The notes beneath the pieces are model-generated. The model saw only the letters and a list, made by a program, of their open reading frames with translations. It ran no database searches and was not told the DNA's origin. A stretch of 64,000 nucleotides of DNA, taken from the NCBI RefSeq assembly GCF_002954775.1, contig NZ_PJME01000040.1, positions 27,734-91,733 on the forward strand. Direction: 5' to 3'. Position 1 is the stretch's first letter. Each line of letters begins with the position of its first letter. Source of the stretch: Streptomyces geranii. GTDB taxonomy: Bacteria > Actinomycetota > Actinomycetes > Streptomycetales > Streptomycetaceae. A program made the translations under genes and the position numbers. Shown in pieces: positions 16,418 to 24,776 of this stretch.

Positions 16418-18172
16418 GTGCCTCAACTACGCCTCGCCCTGAACCAGATCGACTCGCGCGTCGGCGACATCGCCCAGAACGCGGAATCGATCCTCCGCTG
16501 GACCCGGCACTCCGCCGAGCAGGGAGCGCATCTCGTGGCGTTCCCGGAGATGGCGCTGACCGGGTACCCCGTCGAGGACCTCGCCCTGCGCTCCTCCTTC
16601 GTGGAGGCGTCCCGCGCGGCCCTGCGCTCGCTCGCCGCGCGCCTGGCCGAGGAGGGCCTCGGCGAGCTGCCGGTGGTGGTCGGCTACCTCGACCGCTCCG
16701 AGACCGACCTGCCGAAGTTCGGCCGCCCTGCGGGCTCCCCGCGCAACGCGGGCGCGGTCCTGCACCGGGGCGAGGTGGTCCTCACCTACGCCAAGCACCA
16801 CCTCCCCAACTACGGCGTGTTCGACGAGTTCCGCTACTTCGTGCCGGGCGACACCATGCCCGTACTGCGGGTGCGCGGTGTGGACGTGGCCCTGGCGATC
16901 TGCGAGGACCTCTGGCAGGAGGGCGGCCGGGTCCCGGCGGCGCGCTCCGCGAAGGCGGGCCTGCTGCTGTCGATCAACGCGTCCCCGTTCGAGCGCGACA
17001 AGGACGACACGCGTCTGGAGCTGGTCCGCAAGCGCGCCCAGGAGGCGGGCTGCACGACGGCCTACCTGGCGATGGTGGGCGGCCAGGACGAGCTGGTCTT
17101 CGACGGCGACTCGATCGTGGTGGACGGGCACGGCGAGGTGATCGCGCGGGCGCCCCAGTTCGAGGAGGGCTGCGTGGTCCTGGACCTGGACCTGCCGGCG
17201 GCGCTGCCGGACGCGCCGACGGGCGTCGTGGACGACGGCCTGCGCATCGACCGGGTGGTGCTGTCGGAGGAGCCGGTGGAGCGGTACGAGGCCGAGCTGA
17301 CGGGCTCGTACGCCGAACGCCTGGACGACACCGAGGAGATGTACTCGGCGCTGGTGGTCGGCCTGCGGGCGTACGTGAAGAAGAACGGCTTCGGCTCGGT
17401 CCTGATCGGCCTCTCGGGCGGCATCGACTCCGCCCTGGTCGCCGCGCTGGCGTGCGACGCGGTGGGCGCGGAGAACGTGTACGGCGTGGCGATGCCGTCG
17501 AAGTACTCCTCCGACCACTCGATCGGCGACGCGGCGGACCTGGCGAAGCGGACGGGCCTGAACTTCCGTACGGTGTCGATCGCCCCGATGTTCGACGCGT
17601 ACATGGACTCCCTGGGCCTGACGGGCCTGGCGGAGGAGAACCTCCAGTCGCGGTTGCGCGGCACGATGCTGATGGCGATCTCGAACCAGGAGGGCCACAT
17701 CGTGCTGGCCCCCGGCAACAAGAGCGAGTTGGCGGTGGGTTACTCGACGCTGTACGGCGACTCGGTGGGCGCGTACGGCCCGATCAAGGACGTGTACAAG
17801 ACGTCGATCTTCCGGCTGGCGGAGTGGCGGAATCGGGCGGCTGTCGAACGTGCTCAGACTCCGCCGATTCCGGAGAACTCGATCACTAAGCCGCCGAGCG
17901 CGGAATTGCGCCCGGGCCAGGTGGACACGGACTCCTTGCCCGACTATCCGGTGCTGGACGCGATTCTTGAGCTGTACGTGGACCGGGACTCGGGGGCCGA
18001 TGCGATCGTCGCGGCCGGGTACGACGCGGAGTTGGTGACCCGGGTGCTGCGGATGGTGGACACGGCCGAGTACAAGCGGCGGCAGTATCCGCCGGGGACG
18101 AAGATCTCGGCCAAGGGATTCGGGAAGGACCGGCGGCTGCCTATTACCAATGGGTGGCGGGAGTCGGTGTAA
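16418..18172 (+). CDS. nadE: Glutamine-dependent NAD(+) synthetase
   Basis: Last step of NAD synthesis: amidates deamido-NAD with ammonia from glutamine. 584 residues in two domains. The N-terminal nitrilase-type glutaminase has the triad Glu44 (FPEMALTGYP), Lys126 (AKHHLPNYG) and Cys162 (ICEDLW). The C-terminal synthetase has the PP-loop LSGGIDSAL (Ser333-Ser338) and PGNKSELAVGYSTLYGD. The start is the GTG at 16418, only 31 bp after the terminator stem, so the message may have a very short leader. Confidence 0.96.
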   Translation: MPQLRLALNQIDSRVGDIAQNAESILRWTRHSAEQGAHLVAFPEMALTGYPVEDLALRSSFVEASRAALRSLAARLAEEGLGELPVVVGYLDRSETDLPKFGRPAGSPRNAGAVLHRGEVVLTYAKHHLPNYGVFDEFRYFVPGDTMPVLRVRGVDVALAICEDLWQEGGRVPAARSAKAGLLLSINASPFERDKDDTRLELVRKRAQEAGCTTAYLAMVGGQDELVFDGDSIVVDGHGEVIARAPQFEEGCVVLDLDLPAALPDAPTGVVDDGLRIDRVVLSEEPVERYEAELTGSYAERLDDTEEMYSALVVGLRAYVKKNGFGSVLIGLSGGIDSALVAALACDAVGAENVYGVAMPSKYSSDHSIGDAADLAKRTGLNFRTVSIAPMFDAYMDSLGLTGLAEENLQSRLRGTMLMAISNQEGHIVLAPGNKSELAVGYSTLYGDSVGAYGPIKDVYKTSIFRLAEWRNRAAVERAQTPPIPENSITKPPSAELRPGQVDTDSLPDYPVLDAILELYVDRDSGADAIVAAGYDAELVTRVLRMVDTAEYKRRQYPPGTKISAKGFGKDRRLPITNGWRESV

Positions 18173-18205
18173 AGGGCGACGGCGGAACGGAAAGGACGTG
18201 CCGAT

Positions 18206-18820
18206 ATGCCGCAGGGCGACGAGGTGGCCTCGGCGTGGGAGCGAATCGTCGGCTGGCTCCGGAGTCATGCTCCGGCCAGTGCGGAGGCGCTTCGTCCAGG
18301 GGCCTCGGACGAGGAGATCGCGCGGCTGAAAGAGAATCTGGGATTCGAAATCCCGGACGTTCTCGAAACCTGGCTCCGCATGAGCAACGGGAGTACCGCG
18401 AAGGATTCCACGAAGCCCGTTCCCGGCGGTGGGATCTCCCTCCTGCCGCACCCTGATTCGGTCGTGTTCCCCGGCGGTATGAGATTCCTCGGCTGCGGGG
18501 AGATGGCCGGTCAGCGCGCGGAGTATCTGCACATCGCCCAGGACATCGGGGACGACGAGTACTGGCAGTCGCCCTGGATCCCGGTCATGGAGAAGAGCGA
18601 CGGGCCCTACGGAGTCATTCTGGACGCGCGGAACCCCGCCGGCCCGCCGCCTCTGCTGACGTTCGCCGAAGGCGACTTCCCGAGCTTCTTCCTGCCCTCA
18701 CTCGGTGACTATCTCCGGCCGCTCGCCGAGCTGCTGGAGACCGGTTCGGCGCCCGGCTCCGTCATGGAGCACGAGCGCTTCACCGTCACCGAGGGAAGGC
18801 TGCGCTGGACGAGGACTTGA
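18206..18820 (+). CDS. SMI1/KNR4 family protein
   Basis: 204-residue cytoplasmic protein with the SMI1/KNR4 (SUKH) fold: PGASDEEIARLKENLGFEIPDVLETWLRMSNG near the N-terminus is the diagnostic segment, followed by a conserved Trp/Tyr-containing middle. Members often serve as immunity proteins to contact-dependent toxins, but no toxin gene is adjacent, so a general cytoplasmic role is equally likely. It follows nadE by 33 bp and may be co-transcribed. Confidence 0.75.
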   Translation: MPQGDEVASAWERIVGWLRSHAPASAEALRPGASDEEIARLKENLGFEIPDVLETWLRMSNGSTAKDSTKPVPGGGISLLPHPDSVVFPGGMRFLGCGEMAGQRAEYLHIAQDIGDDEYWQSPWIPVMEKSDGPYGVILDARNPAGPPPLLTFAEGDFPSFFLPSLGDYLRPLAELLETGSAPGSVMEHERFTVTEGRLRWTRT

Positions 18821-18870
18821 ACCAGGCGGATTCGTCGGCCACTTCAAGTGCTGTGACCTTGTGATGATGG

Positions 18871-19020
18871 CTATGTCCACTCTCGTGCTAGTGCTTCCAG
18901 GAACCCGGCCGTGCAAGCCGGGGGCAGGGCGCTGTCGCGCATGGCGTCGTAGCGGCGGACGTTCCTCTGCACTTCCCGCCGCTCGTCGGAGACACTGATC
19001 GTGTTCCACATGTCGACACT
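18871..19020 (-). pseudogene. Probable remnant of an XRE/DUF5753 regulator (C-terminal piece)
   Basis: A minus-strand frame ending at 18871 reads VRRYDAMRDSALPPACTAGF then LEALAREW, which resembles the final helices of DUF5753 regulators (Arg/Tyr...AL.p..s..li..la.E). No helix-turn-helix or upstream DUF5753 body is present, so it would be a decayed fragment. Weak evidence based on pattern memory only. Confidence 0.35.
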
Positions 19021-19101
19021 GCCATCACGGCAGTGGTCGGTAGGTCCCCGAGCTGGGCGGCTGCCATTGATGAGTCCCATCGGAACCGGTACAAGTGACG
19101 A

Positions 19102-19347
19102 GTGACAGAACCTCTCGCTCATCGCCCGGATGGCCGCGTCGCGTCGAAGCCGGGACGGTGGACCCAGCAGTCAGCGGGCGCGGTGTTCGCTGCCGTCGCA
19201 GCGTTCCTCCTCACTCGCGACGTCACGTTCGGGTACTTCAGGCAGACGCTGCCCGACCATGCCTACACCGCTACGGTCCTCGCGGGACTCGCTGTGTCGG
19301 CTGTCGCCTACGGCCTTGCCGTGTTGTGGCTCAGGCGATTGCCCTAG
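19102..19347 (+). CDS. Small hypothetical membrane protein
   Basis: 81-residue frame starting at a GTG (MTEPLAHRPDG) with two hydrophobic segments: AGAVFAAVAAFLLTRDV (24-40) and ATVLAGLAVSAVAYGLAVLWL, ending in RRLP. Composition and codon use fit a genuine small membrane protein, but there is no clear ribosome binding site and the surroundings look degraded. Not recognised as a family. Confidence 0.4.
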   Translation: MTEPLAHRPDGRVASKPGRWTQQSAGAVFAAVAAFLLTRDVTFGYFRQTLPDHAYTATVLAGLAVSAVAYGLAVLWLRRLP

Positions 19348-19388
19348 CAGGACTCACGGCACGCTCAGCGTTGCTGCACGGGCGTCAT

Positions 19389-19500
19389 CCACTGGGCGAC
19401 TCGGTCACCTTCACAGGGCACGCCACCGGCAATCGCGACCGGCAGCAACGTCACCCTCCAGTTGTAGGACGGCGCCAAGTGGGTGTCGCTCATGACATCG
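19389..19500 (+). pseudogene. Remnant of a surface protein Ig-like repeat
   Basis: Frame 19392 reads LGDSVTFTGHATG, then one frame over from 19429 reads AIATGSNVTLQL-stop-DGAKWVSLMT. Together these resemble one bacterial Ig-like/adhesin repeat broken by a frameshift and a TAG at 19465. The intact gene is not present. Supports the idea that 18.8-19.5 kb is decaying DNA. Confidence 0.4.
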
Positions 19501-19524
19501 CGCACGACAGGGGATCAGTGACCA

Positions 19525-19563
19525 CGACTGCCCCACCCCGTTGGAGCCGGGGTGGGGCGGTCG
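19525..19563 (-). terminator. Terminator downstream of the MFS exporter gene
   Basis: 16-bp stem CGACTGCCCCACCCCG/CGGGGTGGGGCGGTCG with one mismatch and a 7-nt loop, 30 bp beyond the MFS stop at 19594. Confidence 0.8.
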
Positions 19564-19593
19564 CCGTGAATCCCAGGGGTTCGTGAACCTCCC

Positions 19594-20838
19594 TCAGTTG
19601 TGCGCGTGCTCCGGACGCGAAGGCACATGCGACGCCACCAGCCGCTCCCGGCCAGCCGACGTCGACCGAGTCGCTCCGCGCCTGTCCACCACGTACGCCA
19701 CTGTCGCGACACCCAGGCCCAGGAGGGCCAGCCCCGCCCCCACCAGCGCCGGTGACGTCACGCCGAAGCCCGCCGCCAGGGCCAGGCCGCCGACCCACGC
19801 ACCCCCCGCGTTCGCCAGGTTGAACGCCGCCTGGTTCGCCGAGGAGGCCAGCGACGGGGCCGATGAGGCCCGTTCCATCACCATCAGGTTGAGCGGTGAG
19901 CCCGTCACGAACGCCGCCGCGCCCAGCAGGGTGACCGCCAGGGCCGCGCTCCACGTCGTGCTCATCAGGAGCGGGAACGCCGCCAGTACCGCGATCAGGG
20001 ACAGCAGGCCGCCGAAGAGCGTGCGGCGCATCGCGTGGTCCGCCAGGCGTCCGCCCAGCAGGTTGCCTATCGTCGCGCCCACGCCGAACAGGGCCAGGAG
20101 CAGGGTCACGCTGGAGTCCTTGTAGCCCGCCGCGTCCGTCAGCATCGGGGTGATGTAGCTGTACGCCGAGAACAGCGCGCCGAAGCCCGCCACCGTCGTG
20201 CCCAGGGCCAGCCACACCGGGAGCGATCGCAGCGCCGCCAGTTCGCCTCGCAGGCCCGCCACCGGGGTCTCCACCCGGGTCTGCGGGATCAGCAGCGTCA
20301 GGGCCGCTATCGCCGCCACGCCGATCACGCTCACGCCGAGGAAGGTCGCCCGCCAGCCCAGCTGCTGGCCCATCGCCGTCGCCACGGGGACGCCGACCAC
20401 GTTCGCGACCGTCAGGCCCAGGAACATCAGGGAGACCGAGCGGGCCTTGCGCTCGGGGGCGACCATCGTCGTGGCCACCACCGCGCCCACGCCGAAGAAC
20501 GCGCCGTGCGGCAGCCCGCTCAGGAAGCGGGCGGCCAGCAGGGTGTCGTAGGTGGGCGCGAACGCCGACAACGCGTTGCCCGCCACGAACAACACCATCA
20601 GGCCGATCAGGAGCTTGCGGCGGGACATCCGGGCCGTCACCGCCGCGAGCAGCGGGGCGCCGATCACCACGCCCAGCGCGTACGCCGAGACCAGGTGTCC
20701 GGCGGACGGGATCGAGACGCCCAGGTCGTCGGCGACTTCGGGCAGCAGGCCCATCATCACGAACTCGGTCGTTCCGATACCGAACGCGCCTACGGCGAGA
20801 GCCAGCAGGGCCAGGGTCGGCGTGCGCCGGGACAGCAT
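19594..20838 (-). CDS. MFS transporter, DHA1 (AraJ/PbuE-type) exporter
   Basis: 414-residue, 12-helix proton-coupled exporter. The N-terminal signature LAVGAFGIGTTEFVMMGLLP identifies the arabinose/purine-efflux-like DHA1 subfamily. The TM2-3 loop is ARMSRRKLLI, and motif C-like glycines occur in VPVATAMGQQLGWRATF. Substrate unknown. The C-terminal tail (about 400-414) is hydrophilic with several His. Monocistronic with a strong terminator. Confidence 0.88.
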   Translation of the reverse strand: MLSRRTPTLALLALAVGAFGIGTTEFVMMGLLPEVADDLGVSIPSAGHLVSAYALGVVIGAPLLAAVTARMSRRKLLIGLMVLFVAGNALSAFAPTYDTLLAARFLSGLPHGAFFGVGAVVATTMVAPERKARSVSLMFLGLTVANVVGVPVATAMGQQLGWRATFLGVSVIGVAAIAALTLLIPQTRVETPVAGLRGELAALRSLPVWLALGTTVAGFGALFSAYSYITPMLTDAAGYKDSSVTLLLALFGVGATIGNLLGGRLADHAMRRTLFGGLLSLIAVLAAFPLLMSTTWSAALAVTLLGAAAFVTGSPLNLMVMERASSAPSLASSANQAAFNLANAGGAWVGGLALAAGFGVTSPALVGAGLALLGLGVATVAYVVDRRGATRSTSAGRERLVASHVPSRPEHAHN

Positions 20839-20947
20839 AGGAAAAACGGCCTTTCGAAAGGGTGCGGCGGGTCTGCGTCCGTACAGTTTATGTTCAAGTA
20901 CGGAACAAAGGCTGCCACGCCCAGTATTCCCCCGGGGTGCCGACTGG

Positions 20948-22009
20948 TTACGAGCCCGTTGCCGACGACGGAATCTTCACCCTCGCCGCGATCGGCAGAT
21001 GGTCGCTCGCCGTGCGCGGCAGTGACCAGGAGCTGACCGGTTCCACGCCCTGCACCATGATCTGGTCGATCCGGGCCAGCGGGAACGACGCAGGCCAGCT
21101 GAAGCCGAAGCCGCTGCCCGACGCGCCCTGCGTGGAGCGCATCTGCGCCGTGACGGCGTTCAGCGCGCGGTCGTTCATCGTGCCGTTGAGGTCGCCGAGC
21201 AGGATCTTGCGGGTCAGCTTCTCGTCGGAGAGCGCCTCGCCGAGGGCGTTCGCGCTGCGGTCGCGCTGGCGGGCCGTGAAGCCGGCCTCCAGCTTCACGC
21301 GCACCGACGGGAGGTGGGCGACGTACACCGCGACCGGGCCCTCCGGCGTCGCCACGGTGGCGCGCATCGCACGCGTCCAGCCCAGCTTGATGTCGACCGG
21401 GCGGGCGGCGCTGAGCGGGTACTTGCTCCACAGGCCGACCGTGCCCTGCACCGAGTGGTACTTGTACGTCGGCGCGAGTGCCTTCTCGTACGTCGGGACC
21501 GCCGTCTCCGTCAGCTCCTCCAGGGCGACGACGTCGGCGCCGGAGCCCGCCACCTCGCGGGCCGTGCCGGACGGGTCCGGGTTCTCCGCGTTGACGTTGT
21601 GGGTGGCCACCGTCAGGTTGCCGCCGGTGCCGGCGTTGCTGCCGAGGAGCCCGCCGAAGAGGTTGAACCAGACCGCCGTCGGCACCAGCACCGCGATCAG
21701 CGCGGTCGCCGAGCGCCGGATCAGCCCGACGATCAGCAGCAGCGGTACGACGACGATGCCGAACCACGGCAGGAACGTCTCGGAGAGGCTGCCCAGGTTG
21801 CCGATCCGGTTGGGGATCTGCGCGTGCAGCACCATCACGAGGGCGAGCAGCAGGGCCAGTGCCGCCGTGACGATGCCCCGGCGCCAGATTCTCGGATCGC
21901 CCCGCCAGCCGTCCGTCAGACGGCTCATCAGGCGCCGAAGCCGGGATCCCTGACGCTCGGGTCCCGAGCCTCCGTCGTCCGTCTCCGTCATGTACGCCTG
22001 CTGGGCCAT
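20948..22009 (-). CDS. Membrane-anchored endonuclease/exonuclease/phosphatase family protein
   Basis: 353 residues: an N-terminal cytoplasmic stretch, three hydrophobic segments (about 48-65, 75-95, 98-120), then an EEP domain outside or at the membrane. EEP hallmarks are THNVNAENPDP, VVALEELTE (metal Glu), YVAHLPS, LLGDLNGTMND (Asp/Asn) and TASDHLPIAARV (final Asp-His). Could be a nuclease or a phosphodiesterase for lipids. The ATG at 22009 has GAGG upstream. Confidence 0.85.
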   Translation of the reverse strand: MAQQAYMTETDDGGSGPERQGSRLRRLMSRLTDGWRGDPRIWRRGIVTAALALLLALVMVLHAQIPNRIGNLGSLSETFLPWFGIVVVPLLLIVGLIRRSATALIAVLVPTAVWFNLFGGLLGSNAGTGGNLTVATHNVNAENPDPSGTAREVAGSGADVVALEELTETAVPTYEKALAPTYKYHSVQGTVGLWSKYPLSAARPVDIKLGWTRAMRATVATPEGPVAVYVAHLPSVRVKLEAGFTARQRDRSANALGEALSDEKLTRKILLGDLNGTMNDRALNAVTAQMRSTQGASGSGFGFSWPASFPLARIDQIMVQGVEPVSSWSLPRTASDHLPIAARVKIPSSATGS

Positions 22010-22226
22010 ACCGTCGCCTCACAACCTGCCGTGCATCCCGTCCGTCCCCGCGTCTAAGACCCTAGGGGATGATCGGATCCGTTCTCGCCGTCCCATGACG
22101 GCCGTACGGGGACGATGACGAACAAGTCGGCACGGCCAGTTCCGGTTGCCGGTGGTGTGGGCGCCCTCTGTGACGAAACACGCACAGTCGAGCGCCGGCC
22201 GCCCCGACAGACGTACGAATTACCGC

Positions 22227-22865
22227 TTACGGGGCAGTCGGCCGCAGACCTTCCAGCACCGTGTCGACGATCTCCTCGGCCAGACCCTCCGGCAGCTCCG
22301 CGTCCGGGCGCAGTACGGCGCGCAGCAGCATGGGGCCGACGAAGAGGTCGTTCAGCAGGGCGAGGTCGGCGTCCGCGCGCAGTTCGCCGTCGCGCTGGCC
22401 GCGGCGCAGGACCTCGTCGCCGAGCAGTCGGCGCGGTTCGACGACGGTGGCGTGGTACGCCGCCCAGAGCTTGGGGCTGCTCTTCATCTGGGCGTGCACG
22501 TTGTGCAGGAACGCCGAGGTCCGGTTGGCGAGTCCGCGCCGGCGCATCGCCTCCAGCAGGACGACCAGGTCGTCGCGCATCGAGGTGCCGGGCAGCTCGG
22601 GGTCGGCCGGCTCCATGGCCCGCATGACGTCGACGAACAGCTCCTCCTTGCCCGGCCAGCGACGGTAGATGGTGGCCTTGCCGACCCCGGCGGTACGGGC
22701 CACCCGCTCGATGGAGATGTCCGCGAGCGGCACGCCCTCCTCCAGGAGCTGCAGCACGCCCTCGATGATGGAGCGCTCCACGGCCTCGCTCCGGGGGCGG
22801 CCACGGGTGGCTCCGGCGGTGGTGCCGGGGGTGGCTCGGCGTGCCAGGCCGTCCGCGAGGTTCAC
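22227..22865 (-). CDS. TetR family transcriptional regulator
   Basis: 212 residues from GTG at 22865, with AAAGGAA upstream. The N-terminal HTH is ISIERVARTAGVGKATIYRR (about residues 48-67) followed by WPGKEELFVDVM. The C-terminal ligand domain is of the TetR_C type. The frame stays open far upstream through the exporter gene, but only the part from the GTG resembles a TetR protein. It lies 101 bp downstream of the DHA2 exporter on the same strand and probably represses it through the palindrome at 24590. Confidence 0.9.
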   Translation of the reverse strand: MNLADGLARRATPGTTAGATRGRPRSEAVERSIIEGVLQLLEEGVPLADISIERVARTAGVGKATIYRRWPGKEELFVDVMRAMEPADPELPGTSMRDDLVVLLEAMRRRGLANRTSAFLHNVHAQMKSSPKLWAAYHATVVEPRRLLGDEVLRRGQRDGELRADADLALLNDLFVGPMLLRAVLRPDAELPEGLAEEIVDTVLEGLRPTAP

Positions 22866-22883
22866 GCGACCGTTCCTTTCCTC

Positions 22884-22929
22884 GTCCTGCGTCCTGCGTT
22901 CTGCGTTCTGCGTTCTGCGTTCCGCGTGC
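22884..22929. repeat. Heptamer tandem repeat between exporter and TetR genes
   Basis: Five to six near-identical copies of TGCGTTC/TGCGTCC in a row in the 101-bp spacer. A slippage-prone tract that could change spacing or mRNA folding upstream of the TetR ribosome binding site. Confidence 0.75.
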
Positions 22930-22966
22930 CTTGTTCCGTGTACCGCCCCCCGATTCTTCCCTGTGT

Positions 22967-24565
22967 TCAGTGTTCGGTGGACACCAACTGTGCTTCCTGC
23001 TCGCCCTCCTGGGGCGCCGCGGGGCGGCCCGGCAGGCACAGGGCGACGACCAAGGCGCCCAGGACGGCGACGCCCGCGCCGCACAGCGCGGTGATGTGCA
23101 TGGCGTGCAGGAAGGCGTCGTTGGCGGGGCCGACCAGGGCGTCGCCCCGGGGGCCGAGCTTCGCGGCGACGCCGAGGGTGGCCTCGATGGACTCGCCCGC
23201 GGTGTGCCGGACGCCGGCGGGCAGCGCGCCGAGCTTGTCCTCGATGCCGCTGCGGTAGGCCGCCGAGAGGACCGAGCCGAGTACGGCGATGCCGAGGGCG
23301 CCGCCGACCTGGCGGAAGGTGTTGCTGAGCGCGGAGGCGGAGCCGGCCTTCTCGCGGGGCAGGGCCTGCATGATGACGACGCTGGTCGGCGTCATGATGT
23401 GCGCCATGCCGGTGCCCATGAGGAAGAAGACGACCTCCAGGACCCAGATCGGCGTGTCGGCCTCGAACGAGGCGAACGCGGCGAGCGTCGCGGCGATCAG
23501 CAGCATCGCGGCGGTGGTCGTGGCCCGGTTGCCGAAGCGGTCGACGGCCAGCCGGGCGCGCGGCGCGAAGATCAGCTGGGCGGCGGCCAGCGGCAGCATC
23601 AGCAGACCGGTCTGCAGGGGCGAGTAGCCGCGCACGCTCTGGGTGTAGAAGACCGAGAAGAAGGTCACACCCATCAGCGCGAAGAAGACGAGGGCGATGA
23701 CGGACATCGCGGCCGAGAAGGTCTTGTTGCGGAAGTACGTCACGTCGATCGACGGATGGTCGCTGCGCTTCTCGAACAGCACGAAGCCGACGAGTACGGC
23801 GAGACCGGCGCCGATGGTCGCCAGCACCTGCGGGTCGGTGAAGTCGGCGAGCTGGCCGCCCTTGATGATGCCGTAGACGAGGAGGACGAGCCCGACGACC
23901 GAGAGCAGGACCCCTACGGGGTCGATCCGGCCGGGCTTCGGGTCGCGGGAGTCGGGCACCAGGACCGTCATCAGCACGAGCGCGATGATCACGATCGGCA
24001 CGTTGATGAGGAAGACGGACCCCCACCAGAAGTGGTCGAGGAGGATGCCTCCCGTGATCGGCCCGATGGCGATGGCGAGGCCGACGCCGCCGGCCCAGAT
24101 GCCGATGGCCTTGGGCTGCTCCTCGCGCTCGAAGACGTTCATCAGGACGGCGAGGGTGGCGGGCATCACGAAGGCGGCGCCGAGGCCCATCACGGCCCGG
24201 AAGCCGATGAGTTCGGTGGGCGAGCCGGCGAAGGCGGCGAGGGCCGAGCCGAGGCCGAAGACGGTGAGGCCGCCGAGGAGCACCTTCTTGCGGCCCAGCC
24301 GGTCGCCGAGGATGCCGGCGGAGAAGAGGAGCCCCGCGAAGACGAGGGTGTAGGCGTTGATCGCCCACTCCAGCTCGCTCTGGGTGGCGCCCAGGCCGGT
24401 CGGGGCGGGGGTGGAGATGGTCTTGATGGCGACGTTGAGGATGGAGTTGTCGAGCACCACGATCAGCAGGCTGAGCATGAGCACGCCGAGGATGACCCAG
24501 CGTCGCCGGTGCACGGCCTCCGGGATTCGGGGGCCGAGGGTGGATGGGCCGGCAGAAGTCGTCAT
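22967..24565 (-). CDS. MFS drug exporter, DHA2 (EmrB/QacA, 14 TM) family
   Basis: Proton antiporter of 532 residues with 14 helices. Signatures: LDNSILNVAIKTI in TM1 (motif D1), GDRLGRKKVLLGGL between TM2 and TM3 (motif A) and AIGPITGGILLDHFWW (motif C, antiporter). An in-frame ATG at 24637 would add 24 residues across the operator, so MTTSAGPSTLG at 24565 (GGTGG upstream) is chosen. Forms an operon with the downstream TetR gene. Substrate could be drugs or an endogenous metabolite. Confidence 0.92.
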   Translation of the reverse strand: MTTSAGPSTLGPRIPEAVHRRRWVILGVLMLSLLIVVLDNSILNVAIKTISTPAPTGLGATQSELEWAINAYTLVFAGLLFSAGILGDRLGRKKVLLGGLTVFGLGSALAAFAGSPTELIGFRAVMGLGAAFVMPATLAVLMNVFEREEQPKAIGIWAGGVGLAIAIGPITGGILLDHFWWGSVFLINVPIVIIALVLMTVLVPDSRDPKPGRIDPVGVLLSVVGLVLLVYGIIKGGQLADFTDPQVLATIGAGLAVLVGFVLFEKRSDHPSIDVTYFRNKTFSAAMSVIALVFFALMGVTFFSVFYTQSVRGYSPLQTGLLMLPLAAAQLIFAPRARLAVDRFGNRATTTAAMLLIAATLAAFASFEADTPIWVLEVVFFLMGTGMAHIMTPTSVVIMQALPREKAGSASALSNTFRQVGGALGIAVLGSVLSAAYRSGIEDKLGALPAGVRHTAGESIEATLGVAAKLGPRGDALVGPANDAFLHAMHITALCGAGVAVLGALVVALCLPGRPAAPQEGEQEAQLVSTEH

Positions 24566-24589
24566 GGCCACCACCCTAGGCTCATTTCG

Positions 24590-24608
24590 ATACGAGACCG
24601 TCTCGTAT
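24590..24608. promoter_or_regulatory. TetR-type operator in the DHA2 exporter promoter
   Basis: Perfect 9-1-9 inverted repeat ATACGAGAC-C-GTCTCGTAT, 25 bp upstream of the exporter start. Additional half sites (CCGAGACC at 24622, CACGAGAC at 24645) lie farther upstream. This matches the architecture of operators recognised by TetR repressors of DHA2 pumps. Confidence 0.75.
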
Positions 24609-24776
24609 TGGAATTCCTTTACCGAGACCTTAAACATCGCGGGTCACGAGACGTTCGGCACAGGCACGGGGCCTCCGCGGGCGACCACTAGCCGATCCAC
24701 GACGCGAGGTGCCACCATGGGTGGCGATCCGGGGACGCCGTCAGGGCGCCTCGAGATGATTGAAGGAGCCGTTGCC

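Noticed and set aside
16427..18532. 701-codon minus-strand open frame opposite nadE
   Set aside because: Antisense shadow; Arg/His/Gln-rich with no domain.
20839..20947. Possible small gene between the MFS and the EEP genes
   Set aside because: Only 109 bp with no ribosome binding site or plausible frame; read as the MFS promoter region.
22866..24368. N-terminal extension of the TetR gene reading through the DHA2 exporter
   Set aside because: The upstream part is an Arg-rich out-of-frame shadow of the exporter; the GTG at 22865 with a good ribosome binding site is the natural start.
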